Below, piece after piece: positions 33,963-44,635 of a stretch of 64,000 nucleotides of DNA. Below the pieces are notes generated by a model. That model made no database searches, was not told the DNA's origin, and saw only the letters and a list, made by a program, of their open reading frames with translations. Source of the DNA: Lepidodermella squamata (lineage: Eukaryota; Gastrotricha); NCBI GenBank assembly GCA_047495785.1, contig JBLDXI010000015.1, positions 992,001 to 1,056,000 on the forward strand, read 5' to 3'. Every line of letters starts with the position of its first letter. Positions within the stretch are counted from its first letter, which is position 1. Position numbers and translations under genes: made by a program.

Positions 33963-35687
33963 ATGCAAAATCCACCATCGGAAAATCCTGCTACTTCACC
34001 ATGGGGTCTGCTGCCCTTGTCTCCGGTCACTAAAGGGGCCCATCCGCCTCCTCCAACTCCAAGCAGGTCAGAAAGTGCTGACCTGAGATCACCGTCAGGG
34101 CTAGCTAAGCGCCACCTAACCCCTCTCGAGCTGTCGAAACGCTCTGGGAAAACATTGGTCGAGGTTCGAGTCGTATTTTTCAAACTAGGCGAAATCGACA
34201 CTGTTAAGGAGGTTTGAAAAACGCCTCTTTCCATCAAATCCGTGATATTTTGTATATCTATAGCAATTTTCTGCTGATATTTTAATTCAAACTCGGTGGC
34301 GAGAGCCGCTGCTGGATCAAAGGACTGAGTTCGATATCGAAGGATGTGATTTATCAAAGCTATGGAGCCCTCTCCTCTATATTGAAAACGCGTTGGTTGA
34401 GAGTAAGGATACCAGCTCGAAATCGGCGGCTGTCGACGAATCTGGAGCTGCTTGGGTTTTCGAACAGCGTAAAGTGCGTGGCAACTACCTGGAAAATCTC
34501 GAACTACAAGACTTCCCATTCGACGTTCAAGATCTCTCGGTGACCGTTGTATCAGAGAGGCCTGATACGGAGGTAGAGCTAATTCCGGATGCTGAAGACC
34601 CAAGTTCTATCTACGTCGGCGCATTTGCGGACGAACAGGAGTGGAGGCTGTACAAACATGTCGAGGTTCAGCGAAAATTCGTGAAGATCGAGCATGGCAG
34701 GCGGAAGAGGCAACATTCGGCCCTTCAAGTTACGTGTAGAGCCGCCCGGAGGCCTGGCTTCTTTTTCTACAACGTTTTCTTCGTGTTGGTGAGTAAATCT
34801 ATTGCAGACAGTTGTAGGCTACTTTCGAATTTATGTCTAAGGTATGTAGGTGGGGATGTTTCAACCCCTCGACGAGTTTCCATAAGAAGCTTGCTCTGTT
34901 TCTCCACCGATGTGCATATTTAGGCTGATTTAAACTTCCAGTCTCTCGAATTTTAACAAATTTGTGTCTAAGGTATGCACAAATGTATCGAAGGAGTAAT
35001 ATACGAGCGTTTTTCATTGCGTTGTCGGGTACATTATGTCCCTTGTGGTCTCCATTCTCCAATGATCTAGGAATTACTGAATTAGTCTAACGTATGAATC
35101 GGGTAATATCTGCGTTACGCAGCCTTTTTTAAATCTCCTTCCATCTATTTATTGTGATAACTTCTTCTTTCCAGTTTCTAATCACTTTCGCATCATTCGG
35201 CACATTTTCAGTTGATTGCAGCTTGCCTCAGAATCGGCTTCAGCTGAGTTTCACAACCATGCTAATCTTAGTGGCGTTCAAGATCGCCGTTAACCAATCG
35301 CTTCCAAAGATCTCTTATCTCACTTATACCGACGCTTACGTGCTCGCTTCCTTATGTTACATCGTCCTGTTATGTGTTTGGCACACGATAGCTTCCCAAA
35401 TTTGTCCCATCGAAAGGTTGCACTCGGCAAATGTCGACGTGGAGGTTTACGTTGTAGTAGCCTTTGCGGCGTTCTACATACTCTGGCATGCTGTTTTCGC
35501 CCTCGTCGTCTACACTCGAGCATGGCCTCGGAGGAACTTCATGGCTTTAAGGGAGCATGAGCTATTTCAGGCAAGTTTTTTACGGCAAGCCCATCAACTC
35601 ATTTTTGCTTATTCTTCTTTTATCAAGGATGGCTCTTCAATAGCATCTTCACCCTTCAGCGTTGTATCTGCGGATTTGAAGTATTGA
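33963..35687 (+). CDS. Cys-less pentameric ligand-gated ion channel E
   Basis: Exons 33963-34211, 34264-34788 and 35175-35687. It gives 428 residues if read through, or 409 if a 57-base in-frame GC-AG intron (35571-35627, donor CAG/GCAAGT) is removed. The start codon is 144 bases after the stop of gene D. The N-terminus (MQNPPSENPATSPWG) is Pro/Ser-rich with no signal peptide. Landmarks are VEVRVVFFKLGEID, QFSADILIQTRWREP, DFPFDVQDLSVTVVSE, RRPGFFFYNVFFVL, LPQNRLQLSFTTML, VAFKIAVNQSLPK and WPRRNFMALREHE after M4. It is the most diverged copy apart from F in M2 and M3. An AG lies three bases before the ATG. Confidence 0.86.
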
Positions 35688-35817
35688 TCGATACGAAATA
35701 ATTATAGAATAAAAAAGACGAATTTTGCGCAACTTTTTTTTAATAAAAATGATCCAAGATAATCCTGACTGATAGCGTCTAATTATACACCTGGACTCCC
35801 CTCGCTTGCCTATAGCA

Positions 35818-38800
35818 ATGCTAAAAAATAAGATTTCACAGCGAAAAATGTTCTGGCGGTGCTTTTCGAAGCGACAAGTAGCGCCGAGTAAGGCGGAAAG
35901 CGTGGCTCGAAGCCAGCCATCAATGCGACATTTCGCCGCCAGAATCGACTCACTACTTGAACGAACCCGGCGTCCTACAACCACAGTAGTCGATGTTAGG
36001 GTGGTTTTTCTGAAAATAGGCGAAATCGACACTCAAAAAGAGGTTTTTGTTCGACAATATGAAACCTGCCCTATCGATCTCAATTTTTATCCCTAGACTT
36101 TTTCCGCCGATGTTTTCATACAGGCCCGTTGGAGGGAGCCTGTACTCGACGGGCGAAGTCCTGCTTCCTTGGAATCCATCGATTTGTCCCAACTTTGGAA
36201 CCCGTCTCTTTACATTGAAAACGCAATGTCCGAGCAAAAGGAGAGCAAATGGCTAACTGCAGCTGCCGATGAACAAGGCCATGTATTCGTCTTCGAGCAG
36301 CGAAAATTGCGTGGTCTATTTTTCGAAAATCTTGAACTCGAGAATTTCCCGTTCGACGTGCAGGATCTTTCGATTACAGTCGCCTCAGAACGCCCCGTGC
36401 GAGAGGTGGAAATTGAGCCTAATACTGAAGAGCCTAGTTCGGTGTATGTTGGCGCGTTTGCGGATGAAAATGAGTGGAGATTGTACCAGCATGTTGAGGT
36501 GTCGTTTAAGACGATAACCTCGCAGCATAAGCAGCTGAAATCGAGGCACTCTGCCCTGCAAGCGACTTGCAAAGCTGCTAGACGGCCTGGATATTTCTTC
36601 TTCAATATTTTCCCAGTTTTGGTAAATTTAGGACATGTCCTTTCCAGTCAATCTAAGCTGTTTGCGTGAACATGAAAATTCTCCAGATGCATAAAGGATA
36701 TTTCATTTGGGGTTTCTATAATATGAATTCCGATGAAATCGTATAACTCCCAGAAAAAATGTGCCTTCAAAAAATCGTATCCGCTTAAAAGCATGATTAA
36801 ATCCCAAATTTGTATGGAAAATCAATTCAACCGAAAAATATGAACTAGAAGGGAATTAAATGTTGTAGAAAATCCGGATCTTCTAGCTTTAAAAATAATT
36901 TTTGAACCTCGAACGGGAAGTTATTGCCCGCACTCGGCGATTTGTCTGCGATTTAGGCTTTGGCATGAAAAGCCGATATATCGATTTCAAATATCGATTT
37001 CACAAATCACGGATTTTTTCAACATTTAATATCTTTGAAACCAATTGCTGACAAATTTTCGATCGAAAAGAAAAAAAGCCGAAATCGAAACGAAATCTTA
37101 GAAAATGTGGGCTGGAACCTGAGTAATATTTCGCTAAATTATGGATAAATTCCAATAATAAATTTGAACTATCTTGGGTACGTTACCCAGCTCTGATTGG
37201 TCAAACTCAATATTTATATCTCATTATTCGGCAATCTTTCCCCTGTTAGTTCGATTTCTTCGAAAATTCAAACATTCGGAAAGGCTATTATTTTCAATTT
37301 TTCGAATATATCTTTCAATTTTAACGTCGAGTTCAATTTCGTTTCAATTTTCTTGCTTTTCAAGTTTTTGAATATCTTGAAAAAAATATTAGCAATTTTA
37401 TTCAAATTTTCAACCACTCAGAACTTGAAATTCTAAGAATCATAAAAAATTATGATAATTTAATATTTTTAATATTGTGAATATTGTAATTTTTCTTTCA
37501 GTTTTCGATAACAGTCGTTTCATTCGCGACATTCGCCGTCGATTGCGAACTGCCGCAGTCGCGCCTGCAACTCGTCATGATCCTCATGATGATATCGGTG
37601 ACCTTCAAAACGCTCATCAACGCCAACATGCCGCACGTCGACTACATGACGTACATGGACAAGTACGTTCACATGTCCATGATTTTTCTCGTGTTACTCG
37701 GCGCCTGGCATGCGATTGCGGCTAAAATCTGCGTCGAAGGCCACGACACTGATGCGACCGGCGCGTTGTTGGGCAAATTTTCCGAGGGCCTCGTCGTAGC
37801 CGGGTTTCTTGCTGTTCACATCACCGCCCACGTAGCTTACGTCATTTCGGTTTATCGCAACGCGTGGCGCCGTCGCTATGAGGCAACCAAGAAAGATAAG
37901 GTATTCTACCCCAGCTTAACTTAGACTGGAATCGAACAAAAACCGAAAAAAGTAAAAAAAATGGAATTTAAAATTTCAATAATTTTTTGAAAGCTTTATG
38001 TGTGATTCATATTCCTGCAAAATTGTGGGCGTTGGAAAACCTATAAATACGTTTTTAGGTGAAAAATTTTGCAGAACTATACCTAAGGTTCCGCTAAAAT
38101 TAAGAATCAAAACGAAACTGCTAAAATCTCCAATCAAACAAATTCGTCCACACAATAATAATTCCCAGCTATCATAAAAACAATTTCAGGCTGTTTTAGA
38201 TCGAAAATATATCAAAATTTAATATTAATTTTCGAAAGTTTTACTTCTCCATTTACCTTGAAGGAAATTTTTCAAAATAAGATAAATATTGACAAATTCC
38301 TTAAGCAAATTTCAAATTCCGCTATAAATGTCGGCTTTATTTTTAAATGATGAAATTTCAGCAAACCAAAACTTTTTCCAGCGAAATTCTTTAATTTTAA
38401 ACTTGGCCATTTAGGAACAAATATCCGCGCCTCGGGCGAATGGTATTTTGGCTACGTTAGAAAAATTCTGGAATTCAAGGCAACTGGTACGATTTTACGT
38501 GAATCTAGAAAATTCCGGAAAATTAATAGTTACTTGAATAAGAACTATAAGAACAGTGAAATTAGAACTCCTATTTCGATATTACATGGCTAACAAATTG
38601 AAATTCGAATATTTCGATAACAATTACCAAAATTTACTCGGCGATATAGCAAAAATCTCTTGAAAATAATATTACGAAAATTACGAAAAACCGCACATCG
38701 CGATCGAATTTTCGTTTCCCGAGAAGGATTTCTTCAAGATCAAAGACTCAATCTTTCTGAAACTTGCTAAATAAATATTCTCAATCTATTTTTCAGCGAC

Positions 38801-38856
38801 TCAGAGGACGAGCGGACTCGACTGTATCCTACGCCAGCAGTGTAACTACTACTTGA
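35818..38856 (+). CDS. Cys-less pentameric ligand-gated ion channel F
   Basis: Exons 35818-36042, 36097-36621, 37502-37900 and 38797-38856, all phase 0; 402 residues. The start is 131 bases after the stop of gene E and two bases after a CTATAG acceptor-like sequence. The N-terminus (MLKNKISQRKMFWRC) is strongly basic with no signal peptide. The binding domain is conserved (VDVRVVFLKIGEID, FPFDVQDLSITVASE), while the pore is the most changed: LPQSRLQLVMILMMISVTFK and NMPHVDYMTYMDKY replace the SLPKISYLTY form of the others. The last exon codes for only 19 residues and the protein ends without a long tail. Two introns are close to 0.9 kb. It converges on the Hsp70 gene. Confidence 0.87.
36973..37021 (+). 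repeat. Dispersed ~50-base repeat, copy e
   Basis: Diverged copy within the third intron of channel gene F. It has CCGATATATCGATTTCAAA then TATCGATTTCACAAATCA followed by GGATTTTTTC. Confidence 0.6.
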
Positions 38857-38897
38857 GAAATCAATTTGTATCATTTCGAAAACCGCGATTTTGAAAT

Positions 38898-38903
38898 AAT
38901 AAA
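38898..38903 (+). terminator. Polyadenylation signal of channel gene F
   Basis: AATAAA followed by a run of A, 42 bases after the gene F stop codon. Confidence 0.6.
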
Positions 38904-38936
38904 AAAAAAAGACTTTTATCACATAAAGTTTCCCAC

Positions 38937-38942
38937 TTTATT
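38937..38942 (-). terminator. Polyadenylation signal of the Hsp70 gene
   Basis: TTTATT on the forward strand, that is AATAAA on the reverse strand, about 105 bases after the Hsp70 stop. It lies only 33 bases past the gene F signal, so the two transcripts probably overlap at their 3' ends. Confidence 0.6.
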
Positions 38943-39047
38943 TCAAAAGCATATATAACGAATCACGAGTGAACTAGGGCCTAATTCTCAAAGACATAAG
39001 AGCATGACTTGAAAAAATGTTCAGAAAAATTAGTCAATCAAGTTACT

Positions 39048-41069
39048 TTAATCGACCTCTTCAATGGTCGGGCCCTTTTTGCTTGAGCCGCCGTTGGAAG
39101 CTCCGCCAGCGCCTGGGAAACCGCCAGGGAAGCCACCGGCACCCGGGAACCCGCCAGCTTGAGGCCCACCAGCGCCGCCTTGATGAAGCTTCGTCATGAT
39201 CGGAGCGCAGGTCTTGTTCAACTCCTCCATTTGATGCTCGAACTCGTCCTTCTCGGCCAGGGCGTTGCGGTCGAGCCACGAAACGACTTCCGAACACTTG
39301 TCCTTGACGGTTTTCTTGTCAGATTCAGACAATTTATCGCCAGCTTCTTCAACGGCTTGCTTCATCGAGTACGCTAGCTGCTCGAGTTGATTCTTCGCCG
39401 AAACACGCTCGCGTTGCTTATCGTCATCGGCCTTGAACTTCTCAGCCTCGCGCACCATCCGCTCGACGTCTTCCTTCGACAACCGGCCCTTCTCGTTCGC
39501 AATCGTGATTTTATTCGACTTGCCAGTGCCTTTTTCCAGGGCTGAGACGTTGAGAATGCCGTTCGCGTCGATATCGAAGGTAACCTCAATCTGCGGGACA
39601 CCACGAGGAGCAGGCGGGATGCCGCTTAGATCGAACGTGCCCAGCAGGTTGTTGTCCTTAGTCATCGCTCGCTCGCCTTCAAACACCTGAATCGTGACAC
39701 CAGGCTGGTTATCGGCGTACGTCGAAAAGATCTGCGAGGTCTTAGTCGGAACGCGGGTGTTACGCTCGAGCAGTTTCGTCATCACACCACCGGCGGTTTC
39801 GATGCCCAGGCTCAGCGGGATAACATCGACCAGCAGCACATCTTTCACGGTTTCATCGTTGACGCCAGTCAAAATCGCGGCCTGAACCGCAGCACCGTAG
39901 GCGACGGCTTCATCCGGGTTGATCGACTTGTTCAATTGCTTGCCCATGTAGTCCTGAAGCAGCTTCTGCACCTTCGGGATGCGAGTCGAACCGCCGACCA
40001 ACACAACTTCGTCAATCCTTGATTTGTCGAGTTTCGCGTCGCGTAGGGCCTGTTCGACGGGTTGCATCGTTTTCGCGAACAAGTCATTGCAGAGTTCTTC
40101 GAAGCGAGCTCGGGTGATCTTCGTGTAGAAATCGATGCCTTCGTGGAGCGAGTCGATTTCCACCGCGGCTTCAGTCGAGCTTGACAGGGTTCGTTTCGCG
40201 CGTTCGCAGGCGGTTCGCAGGCGACGAACAGCTCGCATGTTACTGCTCAGGTCCTTCTTGTACTTCCGCTTGAATTCTTCCATAAAGTGATTCACCATGC
40301 GATTGTCGAAGTCTTCACCGCCCAAGTGGGTATCGCCGGAAGTTGAGCGCACTTCGAAGACACCATCTTCAATCGAGAGAATTGAGACATCGAATGTGCC
40401 GCCACCCAAGTCAAAGATCAAGATGTTCTGTTCCTTCGACACGCGCTTGTCGAGACCGTAAGCCAAAGCGGCGGCTGTCGGCTCGTTGATGATGCGGAGA
40501 ACATTCAGGCCAGCGATTACACCAGCATCTTTCGTAGCCAAGCGCTGAGAGTCATTGAAGTACGCAGGTACGGTGACGACAGCGTCAGTGACCTTGTGGC
40601 CGAGATAGGCTTCGGCGGTTTCCTTCATCTTTAACAGCACCATCGACGAGATTTCCTCTGGGGCGAACTTCTTCGTCTCGCCCTTGTACTCGACTTGAAT
40701 CTTAGGTTTTCCACTGTCACTCACGACCTGTGAAGGAAATAAAAGTAGATAACACGCAATACATGGATGAAAGTTATAACATACCTTAAAAGGCCAGTGT
40801 TTCATATCAGATTGAACAACAGGATCATCGAATCGCCGGCCGATTAGGCGCTTCGCGTCGAAGACGGTGTTTTGCGGGTTCATTGCCACTTGATTCTTGG
40901 CACCGTCGCCGATAAGCCTCTCGGTGTCAGTGAAGGCTATGTAGGACGGCGTAGTCCTGTTACCTTGGTCGTTGGCAATGATTTCGACCTTGCCATTCTG
41001 GTAGACACCGACGCAAGAATAGGTGGTACCGAGGTCAATACCAACAGCTCGGGAGCTTCCTGGAGCCAT
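39048..41069 (-). CDS. hsp70: Cytosolic heat-shock protein 70
   Basis: Two exons, 40785-41069 and 39048-40727, with a 57-base intron (donor GTATGT, acceptor TTCACAG) after the codons for HWPFK; 654 residues. It is an ATP-driven chaperone of the cytosol and nucleus. It has the nucleotide-binding signatures [27 protein letters not shown] and [15 protein letters not shown], the substrate-binding domain from about residue 390, a GGFPGA-type repeat tail, and the terminal EEVD that binds TPR co-chaperones. The EEVD end and the lack of a targeting sequence mark it as cytosolic rather than ER or mitochondrial. Length and motifs are normal. The promoter has a TATA box and heat-shock elements, so expression is likely stress-responsive, which is noteworthy because many inducible Hsp70 genes lack introns. 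Confidence 0.98.
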   Translation of the reverse strand: MAPGSSRAVGIDLGTTYSCVGVYQNGKVEIIANDQGNRTTPSYIAFTDTERLIGDGAKNQVAMNPQNTVFDAKRLIGRRFDDPVVQSDMKHWPFKVCYNFHPCIACYLLLFPSQVVSDSGKPKIQVEYKGETKKFAPEEISSMVLLKMKETAEAYLGHKVTDAVVTVPAYFNDSQRLATKDAGVIAGLNVLRIINEPTAAALAYGLDKRVSKEQNILIFDLGGGTFDVSILSIEDGVFEVRSTSGDTHLGGEDFDNRMVNHFMEEFKRKYKKDLSSNMRAVRRLRTACERAKRTLSSSTEAAVEIDSLHEGIDFYTKITRARFEELCNDLFAKTMQPVEQALRDAKLDKSRIDEVVLVGGSTRIPKVQKLLQDYMGKQLNKSINPDEAVAYGAAVQAAILTGVNDETVKDVLLVDVIPLSLGIETAGGVMTKLLERNTRVPTKTSQIFSTYADNQPGVTIQVFEGERAMTKDNNLLGTFDLSGIPPAPRGVPQIEVTFDIDANGILNVSALEKGTGKSNKITIANEKGRLSKEDVERMVREAEKFKADDDKQRERVSAKNQLEQLAYSMKQAVEEAGDKLSESDKKTVKDKCSEVVSWLDRNALAEKDEFEHQMEELNKTCAPIMTKLHQGGAGGPQAGGFPGAGGFPGGFPGAGGASNGGSSKKGPTIEEVD

Positions 41070-41163
41070 TTTCGATCAAATTTGTTGCAGAGAAATGCTG
41101 AGAATATGCTTTGTTAAGTAGGATTGGTTTGAGAAGAGGATGCATTGCTAGTCAAGTCTACAG

Positions 41164-41173
41164 GCTTTTATAC
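41164..41173 (-). promoter_or_regulatory. TATA box of the Hsp70 gene
   Basis: The reverse strand reads GTATAAAAGC, about 95-105 bases before the start codon and just gene-proximal to the heat-shock element. Confidence 0.8.
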
Positions 41174-41182
41174 TACGCAGAA

Positions 41183-41195
41183 GAATTTTCCAGAA
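41183..41195 (-). promoter_or_regulatory. Three-unit heat-shock element
   Basis: The forward strand reads GAATTTTCCAGAA, a perfect GAA-nn-TTC-nn-GAA array, ten bases upstream of the TATA box. This is the classical binding site of heat-shock factor trimers. Confidence 0.85.
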
Positions 41196-41213
41196 ATCGA
41201 TGTTTACAGTCGT

Positions 41214-41221
41214 TTCTCGAA
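41214..41221 (-). promoter_or_regulatory. Second heat-shock element (two units)
   Basis: TTCTCGAA (TTC-nn-GAA), 18 bases beyond the first element. It could support cooperative factor binding. Confidence 0.65.
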
Positions 41222-44200
41222 CATACGAGGGCAGCGAAGATTCCAGACGGGTTGAATAAGCGTCGCCATGGTAGATTTGAAATGTGTGCCATTTTAAACG
41301 TCAAGGTCGTGTCATTATTTTTAGCAATTGTTTAAGAATAATCTTGTGTAAAATTAAATTGAAATTATATGCTCAATTAGCCAGCCAATTTCTGTGCATG
41401 CTTTTTTGTGGCGGGAATTTCAACCGCGTGCAAAATCGGCTGGGAGTTTTTCCCTCATCATCCTTTTCTGGAGTCGTGCTTCTTTTTCTTACGTCTCTTG
41501 TGTTGAAAACGAAAGCACTTCTCTTTTCTGATGCTCAGATAATAAAGCTAAACTATTATTAAGATGAACCGTAGCTAACCATTAGTTAACTAGTAGTTGG
41601 ATATCTCTCGCATAGAAAATTTCATAGTTAACTTACAGTTATCTAGCAGTCAGCTTTGATCACATCCACCATTTTGTTTGGTTACTAATGACACGTCTGT
41701 CTGGCTTACCTTCTTTATTCAATGAATAATGTTTCTTTATTCAATTGAGGTTATGCTGAAGTCTGGAGTCTGAAGTCCCAACTTATTTTTTTATTAGGTA
41801 GTATACTGTTTCCTCGTATTGTACCTACCAGCCTCAGAATGACAATGTCTGCTGAGAATTGGACGGTCAAGATCATCGATCGCAATATGTGTGACAGACG
41901 ACTTATAACTTTCATCATGAGTTATTCTCCTCTTCCTCTGAATACTTGACTGGAAATGTGCAAATATTCACATGGAAACTTTGGTGAATACGAAGACCTG
42001 TTGTTGAGTTCTGTGGTTCAATATAGTCAAACAGCTAGTCCAACAATCGGATCTTTGAAGCTATCACAAGTCTCAAGGCTCACTAAGCAATGGAGTTGCA
42101 GCTATCTAGAGCCAATGCGATGGCGAAAACTGGCTAGTCCTGAACTTGTCCTAGTTCAACTCGGCGTTCGTGGGCTTATTTCCTGCGAGGGTGATACAAT
42201 GAATGAGAAACTTATCATCATTTGCATGCTGTCAAATATTCATCTTCATACAAGAAGACTGATAATTTCTCAGTGAAAGATATCGGCCAAGATCTAAACA
42301 TTGCCGGACTCAATCGGGTCAACTTCTGTCGTTTCAATGAATCAAGCAGCCGCTCATTGACATCGAAAACCTCAGTATGAATTTTTATCAATATTCTTTG
42401 TTTTTTTCATAACTTTTTGATAGATTAGACATTGAATTTGGGTCGAACTAGCCGTGATTTTCACCTTCGATGTGTTCAAGATCTGCAGTGATTGGTCGAG
42501 AAATTCGTGTCGAAGAAGGCAACCCTTCAAGATGTGTACGAAGTCTATAAAACCGTTTAGCAACGGCTAAAAATGTTTGACATGTTTGCTGAATTCTGAC
42601 TCGCTGAGTCGCTGATTGGCGATTTTGAGAAGCCGGGCGCTGATCGCGTATTCGAGTACTTGGCTGTTTGAACCCGAATTTGACGAAGCTCTTGGATGTA
42701 AGTTATGAAAGTTCTTTATGAAAGTTCTTTTTAATTTTAGCCATGAATGCGAAATAGAAATTGTAATACTTTCAAGGTGGCAATTTGCTCTTGGTTTCAC
42801 TTTCAGCGGAATCCAAGTTAAAAAATTCGCCCTAAAATGTATTTTCCACATTTTCTGTAATTTCATTTGAAAAAAATGATGAATCGCAAAGAATTTGTAC
42901 GATTTTTGGAATTTCTGCTGCGTTTTACGATTATGCCCGTGCAATTGTTCTGTATTCTTAAGTATTTCCTGAAAATTCGAGAAGAATTCCTGAAAATTGT
43001 CAATATATTTGTAGCAGTTCGTACCCCGAATCTACGATTTCAGCATGAAAAATGAAAGTAGATATTTGTAGTTTTCACGTGAACGGAAAATATCGAAAAT
43101 AACTTATTAGCTCAATGGCAGCATCGCTGCAATTTTTCGCAGTCCGAGATTTACTTTCGGCATAAAAAACTACCAGCTGAGCAGCTAAGCTCGAGTAATC
43201 CGGGGGAGACTTCCATCTTGTAGCCGCAGTCTATGACAAATTAGCAAAAAAAGTTTTGTAGAAAAATCCTCTTATTTTTTATTATCTGCCGAGAGAATAT
43301 TCTGTCTTTTTTCCGCGATTTAACCGAAGAAATAGAAAATTTACCCGAGAAACCCCGATGGTAATTGGTTCGGTAATTTTCAGTATTTTAACCGGTTGGA
43401 CCAAATTTATTCGAGCATTTTTTAATTCCATTGTCAAGTGAAATACTTATTTATTATTCTCGTGATTTTTTTAATTTTCCAAAAATTTTCTGGTGATGGG
43501 AATTTCGAGAAAATCTGAAATTCTCGATACTTACGGGAAACGCTGTTAAAAAATATCCGCCGTAGAATTCTGCTAGATTTTCTGATCTCGTTATTGATTA
43601 TTTTTTTTCCGCCAATTTATGAAATCTCGACCAGGTTGACGCCATCGATGTCAAAGCTCACAAGGCCCTGAATTCTCGATCAGCCACTCTGGGCATTAGT
43701 TGGGTCAAACCCGGTCGATTCCGCAATGAATCTTCGATTCCTTCCTTCGATTCCTCCCTGAAGAATTTCTCGCAATTTTTCAAGAGATAGCAAAAAGGCC
43801 TGGGTGGTGCTATGCCGATTTTGGAATTGGCTAATCTGCTGTCTACATCGCATTGGCTGTTGCTGCTTATTCAGCTGCTATGTTCGATCGAAGTTGTTGC
43901 CATTGCCTTGGCAGTGGCAAGTTCGAACTGCCAACTGCAGAGGCTCGTCGACTTTCTTATCAGTTTTCAGTCGCGGCGATGAGCAGGGTGAGTCATAGTT
44001 TTTTTTCAATTACTTTTCGACTCGCCCTTATTTTGATAATTTGATACCGTAAGCCCATTGCTGGCAAGCGGATGGTCGTTTTGGGACAGAAAATGACCAA
44101 CATTAAGCCATTTTCAGATTTAGTCAAATTTAGTATTCCAAAAAATATCGTCGGATAGCATTTTAAATATGACGTGTTTGCAAGGGAATTTTTGAATCAA

Positions 44201-44635
44201 ACGAAGAAACGTCACGCTGTAATTCCAAGTAATTGAAAGTAATTGCAAATACCTCGCCTAACACAAGCTTTCATAACCATTATGTCCACATTTATCTCTA
44301 TCATCGAAAGCGTGGTACAACAAAAAAAACAAGTTGATAGAAACACTTTTTCAAGAACTGAATTCACTCGTTAGTTAGAGAGATGGCACGCAGAAAAAAG
44401 AGGGAGTTATTTCAACTGAGTCATTATCAATACCCCACAAAACACCAGTTCTTCTTGTTATTCTCCTCGTCATCTGTATCTGAAATGACCAGCTCCTCGC
44501 TTTGTTCAAAAATATTTTCCCTCGCGAAATCAACTCATCCATTGGATGGGGCGTTGTGACAAATAAACCTTGCGTACTGATAATTGAAAGAAGTAATGAA
44601 CATCACGAAAACGAAAAGCGAAACACTTTTATGGA
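41222..44635. other. Intergenic, no confident gene
   Basis: About 3.4 kb upstream of Hsp70 with no frame I can assign. The region 43804-43998 has overlapping open frames in all three phases and ends at a good donor (CAGG followed by GTGAGT at 43989). It might be an exon that splices in phase 1 to the terminal exon at 46499, but no acceptor or start codon supports it. No repeats or RNA genes are recognised. Confidence 0.4.

Noticed and set aside
20653-38856. Bacterial contamination or recent transfer as the source of the GLIC-like genes
   Set aside because: Each gene has several spliceosomal introns at conserved positions and host-like base composition, so they are long-standing nuclear genes. 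An ancient transfer cannot be excluded.
41956-42276. 106-codon forward frame
   Set aside because: Composition and lack of splice signals or homology features give no support for a gene.
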